From: JANWWM01 sp046292465
GTDB taxonomy: Bacteria > Bacteroidota > Chlorobiia > Chlorobiales > Thermochlorobacteraceae
Length of the DNA: 14,019 nt
Direction of reading: 5' to 3'
Assembly: GCA_046292465.1 (NCBI GenBank)
Contig: JBKBRB010000033.1
Location: forward strand, 1-14,019
A model generated the notes under the pieces. That model searched no databases. It saw only the letters and a list, made by a program, of their open reading frames with translations, and was not told where the DNA came from. Each line of letters starts with the position of its first letter. Position 1 is the first letter of the stretch. Positions 12,694-14,019 of the stretch are shown piece after piece. Position numbers and translations under genes: made by a program.

Positions 12694-14019
12694 ATGGCAC
12701 GCAAAAGCACAGAAAGTTCAGAAACCGAAAAAGGTCAAACCAACGGAAAACATCAGCAAACCGAATCCACATTCGCCTTGAAAAATCTTACGCCACAACA
12801 AATTGTGCGCGAACTCGACAAATACATCATCGGTCAGCACGAAGCGAAAAAATCTGTTGCTATTGCTCTGCGAAACCGTTATCGCCGTCAGCAGGTTCAA
12901 GGTGCGCTGAAAGATGAAATCATGCCGAATAACATTATCATGATTGGACACACAGGTGTGGGCAAAACGGAAATCGCACGTCGATTGGCGAAACTTTCAG
13001 GCGCACCGTTCATCAAAGTCGAAGCCTCCAAATTCACCGAAGTCGGCTATGTCGGGCGCGACGTCGAGTCGATGATTCGAGACCTCACTGACCTGAGCGT
13101 CAACATGGTGCGCCAAGAAAAATCTGCCGAAGTCCAAGATAAAGCACGCCAACTTGCCGAAGAGCGCATCTTGGATATTCTGCTTCCGCCCGTCAAAAAA
13201 TCCAATAGCCAACTTGCAAAAGCACTTGACGATGACATCGAGGAACAAGGAGATGCAAAATCGGAACTCGAGCTCAACGATAAGAGCCGCGAGAAAATGC
13301 GCGAACGTCTCCGACAAGGAAAATTAGACGAGCGCACCATCGAGATCGAAATTTCAAGCGAACCACAAGGCATGATGCAAATCCTCGGACCCTTCGGTCC
13401 CGTCGAAGATTTAGGCGGCATGCTTCAAGACATCGTGGGCGGACTGCCGAAGAAGCGTAAAAAACGTCGCGTTACCGTCGCCGAAGCCAAAAGCATCTTC
13501 GAGCAAGAAGAAATCCAAAAACTCATCGATATGGACGCTGTAACCAAAGAAGCTATTGCCCGCGTCGAAGAATCAGGCATCGTCTTCATCGATGAAATCG
13601 ACAAAATTGCAACGACCGACGGCGCGCGAGGCGGTCCCGACATCAGCCGCGAAGGCGTTCAGCGCGACTTGCTCCCAATCGTCGAAGGCTCTACCGTCGC
13701 CACCAAATACGGCATGGTCAAAACCGACCATATCCTCTTCATCGCATCAGGCGCGTTCCACGTCTCAAAACCTTCGGATTTAATTCCTGAACTGCAAGGG
13801 CGCTTCCCGATTCGCGTCGAGCTCAAAAGCCTCACCGAAGACGACTTTGTCAAAATTCTCGTTCAACCTGAAAACGCGCTCATCAAGCAATACACCGCCC
13901 TGCTTAAAACCGAAGGCGTCGACTTGGAATTCACCGACGACGGCATTCGCGAAATCGCCGCCACTGCCGCGCAAGTCAATGAATCGGTCGAAAACATCGG
14001 CGCGCGCCGACTGCACACC
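12694..14019 (+). CDS. hslU: ATP-dependent protease HslVU, ATPase subunit HslU (ClpY), 3' truncated by window
   Basis: 442 codons are visible with no stop before the window ends; about 40-50 residues should be missing compared with the family. HslU is the hexameric AAA+ unfoldase that feeds substrates to HslV. After an unusual polar extension (1-27) comes 'LTPQQIVRELDKYIIGQ' (32-48). The Walker A motif is 'GHTGVGKT' (85-92, Lys91); the family norm as I know it is GPTGVGKT, so His86 is an uncommon substitution. The pore loop 'GYVG' is at 118-121. The I-domain spans about 124-280, including 'LGPFGPVEDLGGMLQDIVGG' and a run of Lys/Arg near 251-257. Walker B 'IVFIDEIDK' (296-304) has Asp300/Glu301. 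'LIPELQGRFPIRVEL' with Arg370 and 'ENIGARRLH' (433-441, sensor 2) complete the ATPase. The start is the ATG at 12694, 21 bases after hslV. Confidence 0.96.
   Translation, partial: MARKSTESSETEKGQTNGKHQQTESTFALKNLTPQQIVRELDKYIIGQHEAKKSVAIALRNRYRRQQVQGALKDEIMPNNIIMIGHTGVGKTEIARRLAKLSGAPFIKVEASKFTEVGYVGRDVESMIRDLTDLSVNMVRQEKSAEVQDKARQLAEERILDILLPPVKKSNSQLAKALDDDIEEQGDAKSELELNDKSREKMRERLRQGKLDERTIEIEISSEPQGMMQILGPFGPVEDLGGMLQDIVGGLPKKRKKRRVTVAEAKSIFEQEEIQKLIDMDAVTKEAIARVEESGIVFIDEIDKIATTDGARGGPDISREGVQRDLLPIVEGSTVATKYGMVKTDHILFIASGAFHVSKPSDLIPELQGRFPIRVELKSLTEDDFVKILVQPENALIKQYTALLKTEGVDLEFTDDGIREIAATAAQVNESVENIGARRLHT

Noticed and set aside
12695..12710. TGGCACGCAAAAGCAC resembling a sigma-54 -24 box, close to rpoN
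   Set aside because: The -12 half (TTGCA at the right spacing) is missing and the sequence is the start codon region of hslU.
1..14019. CRISPR arrays, insertion sequences, rRNA genes, riboswitches, replication origin
   Set aside because: I saw no regularly spaced repeats, transposase genes with terminal repeats, rRNA segments or clusters of DnaA-like boxes.

Overview
The window most likely comes from the Chlorobiota/Bacteroidota group, perhaps a Chloroherpeton- or Thermochlorobacter-like member. Three observations suggest this. The L33 protein is a cysteine-poor form like those I recall from Chlorobi. A DUF3109-family cysteine-cluster protein is present. Most starts lack a good Shine-Dalgarno sequence, while several genes carry a Bacteroidota-type -7 promoter element (TAnnTTTG) just upstream. 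This assignment is inference; no 16S gene is present. The DNA is gene-dense, with no gene-free stretch longer than about 175 bases, and looks like ordinary chromosome. The only mobile-associated trace is the tail of an Rpn/DUF2887-like protein at the left edge.

Left part (1-5472). After the truncated Rpn/DUF2887 tail comes a soluble PAS histidine kinase (322-1893). It converges on a two-gene minus-strand unit: UDP-GlcNAc 2-epimerase (wecB-like), then a rhomboid protease 1 base behind it. Divergent from wecB is a sugar-1-phosphate nucleotidyltransferase with a left-handed beta-helix tail. wecB and this gene point to nucleotide-sugar and surface-polysaccharide synthesis. A short-chain dehydrogenase converges on the transferase gene.

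Middle (5473-7843). A three-gene plus-strand cassette encodes an SPFH (stomatin/prohibitin-like) membrane protein, a 62-residue Arc-type ribbon-helix-helix protein and a DUF1648 membrane protein. The region upstream holds a 21-bp palindrome with the same layout as the phage P22 Arc operator as I remember it. This is the best candidate here for an under-described regulated system. The cassette converges on a lipoprotein gene of unknown function, which lies behind a membrane histidine kinase and may be transcribed with it.

Right part (7953-14019). The minus-strand kinase is followed, further right, by a tRNA-Val(GAC)-rpmG unit that ends in a clear intrinsic terminator. Then, on the plus strand, come a DUF3109 protein, rpoN (sigma-54), hslV and hslU, the last cut by the window end. 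HslV and HslU form the two-component ATP-dependent protease. Neither histidine kinase has a response regulator in the window, and no sigma-54 activator is present, so their partners must lie elsewhere.
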